NCBI GenBank assembly: GCA_026984735.1
Contig: JALSRN010000101.1
Span: 34,176-98,175, forward strand
Direction: 5' to 3'
From: Sedimenticola sp.
Lineage (GTDB): Bacteria > Pseudomonadota > Gammaproteobacteria > Chromatiales > Chromatiaceae
Length of the DNA: 64,000 nucleotides
This document shows, in pieces, positions 29,935-39,700 of the stretch (position 1 is its first letter; every line of letters begins with the position of its first letter). A program made the translations under genes and the position numbers. Under the pieces are notes generated by a model that had not been told where the DNA came from, made no database searches, and saw only the letters and a program-made list of their open reading frames with translations.

Positions 29935-30815
29935 TTGGAGGAGAAGAGCCGGTTGTTGCTGAGGAACTGCCAGGTTCGGGTGATGTCGAGGATGTCCACC
30001 TCCTTGCGGATCTCTTCCGGGAAGGGGGCGAAAGGCGCGGCGAGGCGGACGATGCGGACGGCGGCGTCGTCCAGGATCTTGTGGCCGGAAGAGCGCAATA
30101 CCTGGATCTCCGCCACGCTCCCGTCGGCCCGCACCGCCACGTGGAGCAGCAAGTCGCCGTAGAGCTTCTTGCGGCGGGCGGCGTCGGGGTAGTTGAGATT
30201 GCCCACCCGTTCCACTTTTTTGCGCCAGGCTTCCAGATAGGCGGCATAGCGGTACTCCTGGGTGCTGGCGTTGATCGCCTTGCGCCGCGGCCTTTGAGAG
30301 GCGTAGCGGCTGTTGCGGTCGAGCTCCGCGGTGAGGCGGGCGATCTCCTGACGCGTGCTCGAAAGCAACTGAGCGACGTCCGGACGGGGGCGGGCCTTCA
30401 CCGGCGTCCGCCGGGCGGGGGGGGTGCGACGAGGTGCGGGGCGGGAGCGGGCGACCACCTTGGGCGCGCGGCGTTGCTGGGGCGCCGGGGTCCCGCTGCG
30501 GATTCGCTCCACGGCGGCCTTTCGGGCGCGATGGAGCGCGGGGCGGCTGGGCGCGGCAGGGGGGCGGCTCTTCCCCTTCTGCGCCGCCGCGCCCTCGTGG
30601 CTGGCATTGGCGAGGAAATCGGCTTTCTTTGGTTTTTTCGTCGGCTTCGCGGGAGGCATCAAGACCACGTCCAGGCGCTTCTGCACCTGCGGTTTCGGAG
30701 GGGGTGGAAAGCGGAAGCCGACGCCCAGAAGCACCACTCCGTGCACCAGGGCGGCGATCGCCAGCATGGTGGCCAGGCGGCCGTTCTCCTCGGGATGACG
30801 GGAAAGAGCGCTCAT
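29931..30815 (-). CDS. TonB family protein
   Basis: MSALSRHPEENGRLATMLAIAALVHGVVLLGVGF; basic/Pro-rich linker; NYPDAARRKKLYGDLLLHVAVRADGSVAEIQVLRSSGHKILDDAAVRIVRLAAPFAPFP. Confidence 0.9.
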   Translation of the reverse strand: MSALSRHPEENGRLATMLAIAALVHGVVLLGVGFRFPPPPKPQVQKRLDVVLMPPAKPTKKPKKADFLANASHEGAAAQKGKSRPPAAPSRPALHRARKAAVERIRSGTPAPQQRRAPKVVARSRPAPRRTPPARRTPVKARPRPDVAQLLSSTRQEIARLTAELDRNSRYASQRPRRKAINASTQEYRYAAYLEAWRKKVERVGNLNYPDAARRKKLYGDLLLHVAVRADGSVAEIQVLRSSGHKILDDAAVRIVRLAAPFAPFPEEIRKEVDILDITRTWQFLSNNRLFSSK

Positions 30816-31885
30816 GGGCGGGGGCGGTTCTTTTCCTTCGGCGGCATCAGGGGCGGACTCAACTTCACCCTTTGTCGTTTCGGCTCGAACAGTTGGACCC
30901 GCCTGGCCATGGCGGGGTTCATGTGGATGACCCCGTCGCTGTCCACCAGCAGCACATAGCGGATACCCATCTTCCTGGCGATGCGGTGCCACCCTTTGGG
31001 GCCGGCCACGAAGAGCGCGGTGGCGGCGGCGTCCGCCACCGTGGCGTTGTCGTGGATCACGGTGACCGAGCGGGTGCCGCGGGCCGGATAGCCGGTGCGG
31101 GGGTCGATGATGTGGTGATACCTCTTCCCTTCCCACACGCAATACCGTTCGTAGTCGCCCGAGGTGAAGACGCTCTCGTCGCCGGCGATGTCGACGAACC
31201 CGAGGGTTCCGGAACCGGAAGGGCTGCGGATGGCGATGCGCCAGGGGTGACCTCCACGGGAGCCGATGGCGCGAAGGTCGCCGCCGCTGTTGACGATGGC
31301 GTTTTCGATGCCCAGCTCTTTCAAGTGATCGATGGCCAGGTCGATGCCGTAACCCTTGCCGATGGCCCCGAAATCCAACTGCACCGCTGGATTCTTGGAG
31401 CGGAGGAAGATGCCGTCCACCTTGATGTCGGCCATGGTGGGGTGGGCTTCGACCAATTTTGCGATCTCCTCCGGATCCGGCAGACCTTTGCACTGCAACG
31501 GATCCTGGTGGAACCCCCAGAGCGCGATCAGCTTGCCGATGGCGGGGTCGAACAGTTCGTCGCTGCGCGCGGCCAGCGTCTTGGACCGTTTGACCAGCTC
31601 CAGCACCGATGGCGGCGCCGCGAAGCGGACTCCTTCCGCCAGCAGTTGGTTGGTGCGTCCCAAGGGGCCGGGATTCCAGGCGTGCCATGCCTTGTGCATG
31701 GCGGCGAAATCTTTTTCGAGAGCGTCCACCGCGGCTTCCGCCCGCGGGCGGGAGACGCCCACGATGCTCACGTCGTTGAGGGTGCCGAAGGCGAGGAAAC
31801 GGCTGTTGTAGACCGGTTCGGTCCGGTTGCAGCCGCCGAGCGGCAGGAGTGCCAGAAACAGGAAAAAGAGAAAGAATCTGTTCAT
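30812..31885 (-). CDS. apbE: FAD:protein FMN transferase (ApbE family), lipoprotein
   Basis: MNRFFLFFLFLALLPLGGCNRTEPVY; DFGAIGKGYGIDLA; NSGGDLRAIG; HIIDPRTGYPA. Confidence 0.93.
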   Translation of the reverse strand: MNRFFLFFLFLALLPLGGCNRTEPVYNSRFLAFGTLNDVSIVGVSRPRAEAAVDALEKDFAAMHKAWHAWNPGPLGRTNQLLAEGVRFAAPPSVLELVKRSKTLAARSDELFDPAIGKLIALWGFHQDPLQCKGLPDPEEIAKLVEAHPTMADIKVDGIFLRSKNPAVQLDFGAIGKGYGIDLAIDHLKELGIENAIVNSGGDLRAIGSRGGHPWRIAIRSPSGSGTLGFVDIAGDESVFTSGDYERYCVWEGKRYHHIIDPRTGYPARGTRSVTVIHDNATVADAAATALFVAGPKGWHRIARKMGIRYVLLVDSDGVIHMNPAMARRVQLFEPKRQRVKLSPPLMPPKEKNRPRP

Positions 31886-32832
31886 CCGGAGAGCTTCTGT
31901 TCGATGCGGTCCATCAACATGCCGCTGATGTTGAGGCGGTAGAGACGGTCCAGTTCGCGAATGCAAGTGGGGCTGGTGACGTTGATCTCGGTCAGGTAGT
32001 CGCCGATCACGTCGAGCCCGGCGAAGAGTATACCCGCCTCGCGCAGGCGGGGGGCCACCTGCTTCACGATCCATCGGTCTCTTTCGGACAGCGGAACCCC
32101 CTTGGCGGTTCCGCCCGCGGCCAGATTGCCCCGGGTCTCGCCGGGCCGGGGGATCCGCGCCAGCGCCCATGGCACCGCTTCGCCGTCCACCAGCAGGATG
32201 CGCTTGTCTCCTTCCTCGATCTCGGGGAGAAAACGCTGCGCCATCACATATTTGCTCTGGCGCGCGGTCATGGTTTCGAGGATCACGCCGGTGTTGGGAT
32301 CTCCGCTGCGCAGCCGGAAGATGGACTCGCCTCCCATGCCGCCGAGCGGCTTGAGCACGATGTCGCCATGGCGTTCGAGAAAGCGCAGAAGATCGGCGAA
32401 GCGGCGGGTCACCACCGTCGGCGGCGTGCACTGCGGAAACCAGGCGGCGTAGAGCTTTTCGTTGGCGTCCCGCAGGGCGCGCGGATGGTTCACCACCAGG
32501 GTGCCCCGGGCCGCCGCCTGCTCCAGCAGGTAGGTGGCGTAGATGTACTCCATGTCGAAGGGCGGGTCCTTGCGCATGAGGACGACGTCCAGCTCGGCCA
32601 GGGGGCGGGTGACCTCGTCGCCTAGGGCGAACCAGTCGGCGGGGTCGTCCCGCACCTCCAGAGGCCGCATGTGGCCCATCGGTTCCTGATGGAGAAGGAA
32701 AAGTCCGTCCATCTCCATGTAGTGGATCCGCCATCCGCGTCGCTGCGCCTCCAGCAGCATGGCTAGGCTGCTGTCCTTCCGGACTTTGATGGATTCTATG
32801 GGATCCATCACAATTCCCAGGCTTGGTGTCAT
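31882..32832 (-). CDS. gshB: Glutathione synthase
   Basis: MTPSLGIVMDPIESIKVRKDSSLAMLLEAQRRGW; DPPFDMEYIYATYLLE; KPLGGMGGESIFR; NVTSPTCIRELDR. Confidence 0.96.
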   Translation of the reverse strand: MTPSLGIVMDPIESIKVRKDSSLAMLLEAQRRGWRIHYMEMDGLFLLHQEPMGHMRPLEVRDDPADWFALGDEVTRPLAELDVVLMRKDPPFDMEYIYATYLLEQAAARGTLVVNHPRALRDANEKLYAAWFPQCTPPTVVTRRFADLLRFLERHGDIVLKPLGGMGGESIFRLRSGDPNTGVILETMTARQSKYVMAQRFLPEIEEGDKRILLVDGEAVPWALARIPRPGETRGNLAAGGTAKGVPLSERDRWIVKQVAPRLREAGILFAGLDVIGDYLTEINVTSPTCIRELDRLYRLNISGMLMDRIEQKLSG

Positions 32833-33119
32833 GGTATGTTTGCCTTCAGTTTTTGGTTTTTCGTCAGTGTTTTGTGGATCAAAGCACAAGAATTTTCTGC
32901 TGCTCTTGCGTGGCTGCAACCACCTTGCTATGTTGCCTCACGAAAGGCAAATAATGACAAAAAAGGGGGTTGTAGGGGGGCAATGGAATCTTGGGACCAT
33001 GTATCGAAGAGGCGTGCCGGACGGTGCGATTCCGTAGCCGGTGCGTTGGAGGTTTGCGAAAAACTTTCAATTTTCATGGAGCAACGGCAGCGAGCCAATC
33101 AGTGGTATGGGGTGACGAT

Positions 33120-33524
33120 GTGAGTGAAGAGCAGACAGAGCCCGCCCTGGAGGGGCTCAAGATCATGGTGATCGACGACAGCAAGACCATCCGGCGCACT
33201 GCCGAAAATCTGCTGCGAAAGGCGGGATGCGAGGTGATTACCGCCACAGATGGCTTCGAGGCACTTTCCTTGGTGGCAGACCATCGTCCGGATCTCATCT
33301 TCGTGGATATCATGATGCCCCGCTTGGACGGCTATCAGACCTGTGCGCTGATCAAGAGCAACCAAACTTACAGTGACACACCGGTGGTGATGCTTTCTAG
33401 CAAGGATGGTCTTTTCGATCGCGCCAAAGGAAGGCTGGCCGGCTCGGACCAGTATCTGACCAAGCCCTTCACCCGCGAAGAGTTGTTGGGCGCCATCCGC
33501 CGCCATATCGACCAAGCTGCATGA
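33120..33524 (+). CDS. pilG: Twitching motility response regulator PilG
   Basis: GTG start: MSEEQTEPALEGLKIMVIDDSKTIRRTAENLLRKAGCEVITATDGFEALSL...; first gene of the pil-chp cluster next to gshB. Confidence 0.9.
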   Translation: MSEEQTEPALEGLKIMVIDDSKTIRRTAENLLRKAGCEVITATDGFEALSLVADHRPDLIFVDIMMPRLDGYQTCALIKSNQTYSDTPVVMLSSKDGLFDRAKGRLAGSDQYLTKPFTREELLGAIRRHIDQAA

Positions 33525-33620
33525 GACTCTGCCAGGCGGGCGGGAGGGCTCCTTCTCCGCTGCGCCTGAAGTGTCAAAGTGGAGACGAAGAATACATTCA
33601 CAATTTGAGTGACGAATAAC

Positions 33621-33983
33621 ATGGCAAAGGTATTGATCGTTGACGATTCTCCCACCGAGGTCCACATCTTCAGCTCTGCGCTCAGTGATGCCGGCCACGA
33701 TGTGCTTGTGGCCAGCGACGGTGAGGAGGGGGTGAGAAAGGCCAACGAACAGCAGCCCGACGTCATTCTCATGGATGTGGTGATGCCAGGGCTCAACGGT
33801 TTTCAGGCTACACGCAAGATTCACCGTAACTCCTCCACTCGGCACATCCCCATCATCATCGTCACCACCAAGGATCAGGATACGGACCGGGAATGGGGTA
33901 TGCGCCAAGGTGCCAAGGACTATTTGGTGAAACCAGTGGACATGAAAGAGTTGCTGCAGAAGGTATCGCAGCTGGTGTCTTGA
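33621..33983 (+). CDS. pilH: Twitching motility response regulator PilH
   Basis: MAKVLIVDDSPTEVHIFSSALSDAGHDVLVASDGEEG...KDYLVKPVDMKELL; downstream of pilG. Confidence 0.9.
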   Translation: MAKVLIVDDSPTEVHIFSSALSDAGHDVLVASDGEEGVRKANEQQPDVILMDVVMPGLNGFQATRKIHRNSSTRHIPIIIVTTKDQDTDREWGMRQGAKDYLVKPVDMKELLQKVSQLVS

Positions 33984-33987
33984 GACG

Positions 33988-34542
33988 ATGACCAATTCCT
34001 CGCACTCCCTCGTATCTGAAGTGCTGGAAAAGCTGGCCGAGTACGCCTCGCGCAGCGAGCAGCAAGAGGAGAAAGTGCCCGCTGCTCTGGTTCGGGATGA
34101 AGACTGGCAGGGGTTAGCTTTCGTCGTCGATGGAGTGAAGCTCGTGGTAGCCATGGAAGAGGTGCGTGAGATTCTGCCCTACCCGGAGTCGGTGACCCGG
34201 GTGCCGGGCACCAAACGCTGGATGCTGGGGCTCGCCAACGTGCGTGGGGAGCTGTTGCCCATCATGGATCTGCAGCAGTTTCTCGGTGCTCCGCCGGTGG
34301 TGATCAACGATCGCTGTCGAGTGATGGTGATTCGGAACCGGGGCACCTCCACCGGCTTGCTCGTCCCTTCGGTGATCGGCATGCGTCATCTGCCATTGAA
34401 CCAGAGGGTTGTCGATGCTGAGTTCGAAGGGATGGTGGGGCGCTACGTATACGATATTTTCAGCCTGGAGGATGGGGTATGGCCGGTGTTCAGTATGGCG
34501 GCGCTGGCCATCGACCACCGTTTCCTCTCGGCAGCGGCATGA
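33988..34542 (+). CDS. pilI: CheW-like chemotaxis protein PilI
   Basis: GLAFVVDGVKLVVAMEEVREILPYPESVTRVPGTKRWMLGLANVRGELLPIMDLQQFLG; synteny. Confidence 0.9.
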   Translation: MTNSSHSLVSEVLEKLAEYASRSEQQEEKVPAALVRDEDWQGLAFVVDGVKLVVAMEEVREILPYPESVTRVPGTKRWMLGLANVRGELLPIMDLQQFLGAPPVVINDRCRVMVIRNRGTSTGLLVPSVIGMRHLPLNQRVVDAEFEGMVGRYVYDIFSLEDGVWPVFSMAALAIDHRFLSAAA

Positions 34543-34641
34543 CAAAAGAAAGGGCTTGGATGCCGGCTCCAGAGTCGCGGGACCAACATGCATGAAACCT
34601 GAATCGGTGGGCAGCGCCCACCCTCATTTCGAGGTGAGAAA

Positions 34642-36756
34642 ATGGCTGTAAGAGCGCACAAGGGTCAAGAACGGTCGGCACTCATTCCATTGCTGTCCGT
34701 CTTGTTGGTTCTCTCCATGGTATCCGGCATCCTCGCCTTTGTGGCCTGGTCCCGGCACAGTGCTCACATCGAGAAAGATCTCCTCTATGCAGCGGATCAG
34801 CGCGTTCTGGCCCACCGGATCGCCAAGTATGCGGTGGAGGCTGCAGGCGGGAAGGAGGCTTCCTTTGCTAGGTTGCGGGATTCCCGGGACCGTTTCTCGG
34901 AACTGCTGAAGATCCTCGAAAACGGTTCGCCGAGCGAAGGTCTCCCTCCCTCTCCGAAAGATGTACAGCCTCTTCTCCGCCAAGTGGAGAACAGCTGGAA
35001 GGAGCTTCGGTCGCACGTGGATGCCATCCTCAACAACCAGGATGCCATCCTCTCAGTGCACGAGATCACCGCCACCATCAAAGACACGCTTCCCGATTTG
35101 CTGGAGCTCTCCACCGATATCACCAATGAGCTGGTGGAGCAGAAGGCCGATCCTGCGCAGGTCTATTATGCAACCCGGCAGCTCTTTCTGGCCCAGCGCA
35201 TCGACTCCTCGCTCGGCGATGTGCTGGCGGGTGGCTCGGCCACCGCATTGGCGGTGGATCAACTTACCCAGGACGTGGATGAGCTGAAAACGGTGGTAGA
35301 TGCGCTGCTCAATGGCAGCGGAGCGCTCGGCGTCAAGCCGCTCAAAGAGAAGGACCTCAAAGAGGATCTGCTTGAGATCACGGCCATTCTGGGGGATATC
35401 GACGACTCACTCGGCAGCGTGTTGAACATGATCCCTAAAGTGCTTCCGGCTCTGGAGGCAGTGGGAGAAGTGGGACTGGAGGAGAAGGCTCAGCAGGCGG
35501 TGGAAGCGGGCAAGGTGCTGCCCGACATGGATGTTCCCACAGCGTTGGCTTCGGCTTCGGACAAAGTGGCCGATTCGATCAAAACTTTAATCGCTGGCTA
35601 CCGGCAGGAGGCGGGACGCTTCAAGGTCGGTCCTCTGGCGGTGGGGCCCGTATTGATCACCGGACTTGGCGCCCTCACCGTTGCTCTGCTGGTGCTGTTG
35701 GGTATCGCACTGGTGCGCCGCGCGCGCCGGCAGGAACAGGCCATCTCGGAACAGTATCAGCGCAATCAGGAAGCCATTCGCCGCTTGTTGGACGAGATGG
35801 GAGACCTGGCCGATGGCGACCTCTCAGTGGAGGCGACGGTGACCGAGGATATCACCGGCGCCATTGCCGACTCCATCAATTACGCCATCGAAGCGATGCG
35901 CGAGGTGGTGCAGTCCATCAACGACACGGCCGAGGAGGTGTCGCAGTCTTCACAGGAGACCCAGGCCACCATCATGCACTTGGCGGAGGCGGCCGAACAC
36001 CAGCGAGATGAGATCACCGGTGCCAGCACCACCATCGACAAGATGACCAATGCGCTGGTGGAGATGGAAGGTACCGCCATGCGGTCGGCCGAAGTGGCGC
36101 AGCGCTCGGTGGAGCTGGCCGGCAAGGGGGGCGAGGCGGTGCGGCGCACCATCCATGGAATGGATAACATCCGCGAACAGATCCAGGAGACCTCCAAGCG
36201 CATCAAGCGGCTGGGGGAAAGCTCTCAGGAGATCGGCAACATCGTGGAGCTCATCGAAGACATTGCCGACCAGACCAACATCCTGGCCCTGAATGCCGCC
36301 ATGCAGGCGGCCATGGCCGGGGAAGCGGGGCGGGGTTTTGCAGTGGTGGCGGACGAGGTGCAGCGCTTGGCCGAACGTTCCGCCAACGCCACCAAGCAGA
36401 TCGAGGCATTGGTGCAGACCATCCAGGCGGACACCAAAGAGGCGGTCAGTTCCATGGAGTCCAGCACCACCGAGGTGGTCAGCGGCGCGGGGCTTGCCGA
36501 AGACGCTGGCGCCGCTCTGCAGGAAATCGAAAAGGTGTCGCAGGAGATTGCCGAGATCATCACCCGGCTGGCTGCTTCGGCTCAGTCTGAATCGGCCGAG
36601 GCCCGGCAGCTCAACGATACCATGGGCGTCATCAGGGAGATCACCCAACAGACCACCGACAGCAGCAGCAACGCGGCCGAGGCTATCGGGGAGCTGGCCC
36701 GCAAAATCGACCAATTGCGCCAGTCCGTGGCTGGTTTCGTGCTGCCTGAGAACTGA
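34642..36756 (+). CDS. pilJ: Methyl-accepting chemotaxis protein PilJ
   Basis: 704 aa; two TM segments, HAMP, MCP signalling hairpin DIADQTNILALNAAMQAAMAGEAGRGFAVVADEVQRLAERS. Confidence 0.93.
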   Translation: MAVRAHKGQERSALIPLLSVLLVLSMVSGILAFVAWSRHSAHIEKDLLYAADQRVLAHRIAKYAVEAAGGKEASFARLRDSRDRFSELLKILENGSPSEGLPPSPKDVQPLLRQVENSWKELRSHVDAILNNQDAILSVHEITATIKDTLPDLLELSTDITNELVEQKADPAQVYYATRQLFLAQRIDSSLGDVLAGGSATALAVDQLTQDVDELKTVVDALLNGSGALGVKPLKEKDLKEDLLEITAILGDIDDSLGSVLNMIPKVLPALEAVGEVGLEEKAQQAVEAGKVLPDMDVPTALASASDKVADSIKTLIAGYRQEAGRFKVGPLAVGPVLITGLGALTVALLVLLGIALVRRARRQEQAISEQYQRNQEAIRRLLDEMGDLADGDLSVEATVTEDITGAIADSINYAIEAMREVVQSINDTAEEVSQSSQETQATIMHLAEAAEHQRDEITGASTTIDKMTNALVEMEGTAMRSAEVAQRSVELAGKGGEAVRRTIHGMDNIREQIQETSKRIKRLGESSQEIGNIVELIEDIADQTNILALNAAMQAAMAGEAGRGFAVVADEVQRLAERSANATKQIEALVQTIQADTKEAVSSMESSTTEVVSGAGLAEDAGAALQEIEKVSQEIAEIITRLAASAQSESAEARQLNDTMGVIREITQQTTDSSSNAAEAIGELARKIDQLRQSVAGFVLPEN

Positions 36757-36787
36757 GCCGGCAGGAGCCCGCGGTCGAGGGAATTAG

Positions 36788-39700
36788 ATGAACGAAGTCG
36801 AGAAACCCGATTATGCCACCTTGCGCTGGGTCAAGGAGGGATTGGACGAGACCATCCAGTTGGCGCGGCGTGCTCTGGAATCCTATGAAGAGGCCGGATT
36901 TCAGGGAAACGCCTTGGGTACATTCTTAGAGCGGATCCATCAATTGCTTGGCACCCTGCGCATGGTCCAGGTCTATGGTGGCGCCATGCTGGTGGAAGAG
37001 ATGGAGGCGGTGGGCCAATTGATGCAGCAGGGCGCTTTGGCCGGAGATGAGCGCCTTGCGGAGTCGCTCATGCTTGGACTGGTGCAGCTGCCGGGCTATC
37101 TGGAACGGCTGGAGAGGGGAGAACCGGATATTCCCCTGGCATTGTTGCCAGTGCTCAACGACTTGCGCGCCGCCCGCGGTGTGGCGCCGGCATCGGAAGT
37201 GGTGCTCTACGCGCCCAACCTCAACCGCGTAGTGGAGCGGGAGCCAGTGATTCCAGGATCCGGGAATGCCGAGATTCCGGCTCTCGTCAAACAACAACGG
37301 GTTCGTTACCACCATGGGTTGTTGGGTTGGTACCGAAACGAACAGGAAGAGGAGGGACTCGGCTTGGTGTTGGACGTCATCCGGCGGATCAACGCCGTGG
37401 CGGGAACCCGTCGGCTGCGCCGTCTCATGGATTCCGCCGAAGCCCTGGTGATCATCCTATCCGATGGCGAATTTGCCGCCGACGCCGAGGTTAAACAGCT
37501 CTTCAGCCGCCTCGACCGCGTGCTTCGCGAATTGATCGAGAAGGGCGAAGAGAACGCCATGGAGCAGTTCCCCATGGAGCTGCTCAAGAGCATCCTCTAT
37601 TTCGTCTCCCGCTCCCATTCCACGGATCTTGTGGTGCAATCGGTGAAACGTACCGCCGATCTGGCGAACAGCTTCCCCGAAGGAATGGGTGAACCTTCTA
37701 CGGTCCAGGTGGCCGCGGCCGATGAAAGTGTGCTGTCGGCGGTGACATCGGAGTTAGTGGGAGATCTCCGTTTTATCCAAGAAGGCATGGATCTCTTTAT
37801 TCGGGGTGATTGGGAAGAGCTCGAACGTTTGCAGGGGTTGGCCGATAGGCTGCACAAGGTGGCGGATACGCTGGGGGTGCTCGGCAAGGGCGCGCTGCGC
37901 GAACGATTACTCCGGGTTGTGGAGACGATCCAGGAAATCGAATCGGGTCGGCTGGAACCCGAGGAAGAACAGCTCATGGAGGTCGCTACCCGCTTGGTGG
38001 AAGCCGAAGCGATTCTTGTCGGCGAGGGTGCAGAAGCGGTGGCCGGAGATGTGGGAACCGATGCGGCTGGCGCCGAGCGCGAAGCCAGAGCCCGGGCGGT
38101 GATCCAGGAGGCTTCCCTGGAGTTCTCTCGAATCAAGGAAGGGTTGGAGCGTTATATACATGATGCTTCGGAAAGGGAGCGCCTGCAGGACGTTGCCGCC
38201 GATGTGCACAAGTTGTCGGGCGTTTTCAATCTCATCGGGCTGGATGCCGTGGCGACCCTGCTCAAGGAGGCGGAACCGGAACTACGCCGGCTGGCCGAAC
38301 AGGAGGTGGAGCTCATTCCCCAGCAGCAGGGCGCTCTGGTGGATCTTTTCGCGGCCCTGGATTATTACCTGGAGGCGAGGCTGGAAGGGCGCAGTGGCCT
38401 GGATGCCATCCTCGATGAGGCGGATGCCTCTCTGCGGCGCCTCATCAGTCTGGACGAGGCGATCCAGAGCGAAATCCACCCCGAGTTTCTGGAAACGTCT
38501 CCCGAACCGCCCGCGAACGGCGCCGAGATCGTTCCTATTCACAGCGAGGCCGTCGAAGCCGCGGAAACATTGGTGGAAGCGGCGAAGCCGAAGGAGGAAA
38601 CGCCTTCCCCGGAGATCGTGGAAGAGGGTGGCTCTTCCACTCCGAAGGAGGTCGTTTCTCCTCCCGAGGAGGGCGCTCCCGCCATGGTGGAAATGGACGA
38701 GATCGATCCAGAGATCTTCGAAATCTTCATGGAAGAGGCAGGTGAGGAACTCGAAGTCATCAACGAAGAGTATCCCAAGTGGCGCGTCGATCTTTCCGAT
38801 GAAAAGGCGCTGCAAACCTTCCGCCGTTCTTTCCACACCCTCAAGGGAAGCGGGCGCATGGTGGGCGCCAAGGTGATCGGCGAGTTCGCGTGGGCCGTGG
38901 AGAATCTTCTCAATCGGGTCATGGACGGTACGGTTCCGGCGGACGCGGATGTGCTCGCCTATCTCGACGAAGCCGTTGCTGCCGTGCCCCTGCTGGTGGA
39001 AGCGCAGAAGACGGGCACACCGGCGAGGGTGGATGTGGCGGCGCTGGAAGCCCGCGGTTTCGAGTTGGCAGAACCCAGGGAGCCCCAAGAGGGAGAACAG
39101 CCCATGGAGGCGGAGCCGGAAACGGTGGAGGCGAATAGGAGGGAAACAGAGGAGATGTTCATCGGCGAAGCGCCCGAGCTGCCGCCGGCCGCCATCGTCT
39201 TGGATGAGGATCTGCACGCGGTCTTCCGTTCCGAAGCGGAGGGTCACCTGGAAGTGGTGGAACAATTTATCGCACGGTGCCATGAAGGATGTCGCATCTC
39301 CCCCGAGGTGGTCCGCGCATTGCACACGTTGCGGGGAAGTTCTCACCTGGCCGAAGTGGAGCCCATGGCGGTGCTGGCAGGGGAGATGGAGATCTATTGC
39401 AACCATCTGCACCAGCTCGACCACGCCTGCGGCAAGGAGGAAATAGGACTGCTGCGGGAGTTTCAAAACGTCATGAAGAATATGCTCGGCGCCATCAATC
39501 GTGCCGGCAGCGAGCTTCCCGATTGGGGGAAATTGGTGAAGGCCGTTCGCACCGCCGACCAAGCACTGCCCGAAGTGCTTTCGGATCTCGAGCCGGTGAG
39601 CGAAAGCGAGCTTCTACAGGATCCGGTGGCCGATGGCGAGGTTGTCGCGGCCTTCATGGAAGAGGCTGCGGAGATCCTGGAGCGGTTGGATGGAAAATTG